From an uncultured Lachnospiraceae bacterium (GTDB lineage Bacteria; Bacillota; Clostridia; Lachnospirales; Lachnospiraceae), in NCBI GenBank assembly GCA_934432885.1, contig CAKRYY010000016.1, positions 1 through 61,080 on the forward strand: a stretch of 61,080 bases of DNA, given 5' to 3'. Positions 60,783 through 61,080 of this stretch are shown in pieces. The notes beneath the pieces are model-generated. The model saw only the letters and a list, made by a program, of their open reading frames with translations. It was not told the origin of the DNA and made no database searches. The position numbers and the translations under genes were made by a program. Each line of letters opens with the position of its first letter. Position 1 is the first letter of the stretch.

Positions 60783-61080
60783 ATGAACGAATACTTGCAG
60801 CTATATCTGGCATTTTTGAGAATTGGCGGACTTACCTTTGGCGGCGGACTGGCGATGCTGCCGATGCTGAAATATGAGCTTGTGGAAAAGAAGCACTGGA
60901 TTACAGAGGAAGAGCTGCTGGACTGCTATGCAATCGGACAGTGTACACCGGGCATCATTGCGGTAAATACGTCTACCTTTGTCGGTTATAAAAGGAAGGG
61001 AATCAGCGGAGGCATTGTATCGACGCTTGGGATGATTACGCCCTCGCTTGTAATTATAACACTGGTTGCCTACTGCCTTC
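60783..61080 (+). CDS. Chromate transporter, ChrA family (partial)
   Basis: The first 99 codons of a ChrA/CHR-family membrane protein; it runs off the window. The N-terminal half-signature FLRIGGLTFGGGLAMLPML is clear, followed by IGQCTPGIIAVN and a hydrophobic helix. In this family proteins are often encoded as two short genes that together form the transporter, and a second half may follow outside the window. AAGGGG with 6-nt spacing precedes the ATG. Real substrates in anaerobes are uncertain. Confidence 0.88.
   Translation, partial: MNEYLQLYLAFLRIGGLTFGGGLAMLPMLKYELVEKKHWITEEELLDCYAIGQCTPGIIAVNTSTFVGYKRKGISGGIVSTLGMITPSLVIITLVAYCL

Overview
This 61-kb window reads as a stretch of core chromosome from a spore-forming, meso-DAP-type Clostridia, most likely Lachnospiraceae. 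The reasons are gene order (murE-priA-def-fmt-yugP-rsmB-rlmN-prpC-prkC-rsgA; yicC-remA-gmk-rpoZ-rimO-pgsA-cinA; nudix-spoIIM), RemA and RNase Y, a SpoIIM homologue, strong AGGAGG ribosome sites and TTGACA/TATAAT promoters. There is no rRNA, insertion sequence, phage or CRISPR array. The genus is inference; no search was run.

Layout. 1-12.5 kb: cell wall (murE), replication restart (priA), protein N-terminus processing (def, fmt), a zinc peptidase, RNA methyltransferases and the PP2C/PASTA-kinase pair, ending with rsgA. 12.6-18.3 kb: holA, which may be transcribed leaderless; a MacB-like ABC exporter with a membrane-anchored partner; and a formate/nitrite channel. 18.4-25.4 kb: a divergent locus with a cyclic-nucleotide-sensor protein of unknown output on the minus strand, and a hypothetical gene, a TetR regulator and single-chain purL on the plus strand. 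Two related palindromes sit at the two divergent promoters. 25.5-32.7 kb: carAB, queH, argS, then tRNA-Val and tRNA-Met. 32.8-43.9 kb: a secreted SGNH hydrolase; the overlapping yicC-to-cinA operon; a zinc-ribbon membrane protein; LexA-type boxes before recA-recX; and rny. 43.9-51.9 kb: a hairpin-rich repeat, a 36-residue membrane peptide gene, an aminotransferase, nudix-spoIIM, DAHP synthase, a FeoA-like gene coupled to a GGDEF-GGDEF-EAL protein, and a SpoVB-like flippase. 52-61 kb: nifS-iscU-mnmA (sulfur transfer to Fe-S clusters and tRNA), a PHP phosphatase, the glycolytic genes gap-pgk-tpiA, a cysteine hydrolase, a YgjP-like peptidase and the start of a chromate transporter.

Most genes are housekeeping. 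The best candidates for undescribed biology are (i) the divergent sensor / TetR / purL locus with paired ACATTCGT-core palindromes, (ii) the FeoA/c-di-GMP operon without feoB, (iii) the apparently leaderless holA promoter with upstream tandem palindromes, (iv) the 36-residue membrane peptide next to a dispersed hairpin repeat. Start sites given here follow ribosome-binding-site spacing, so several genes are shorter than their longest open frame.
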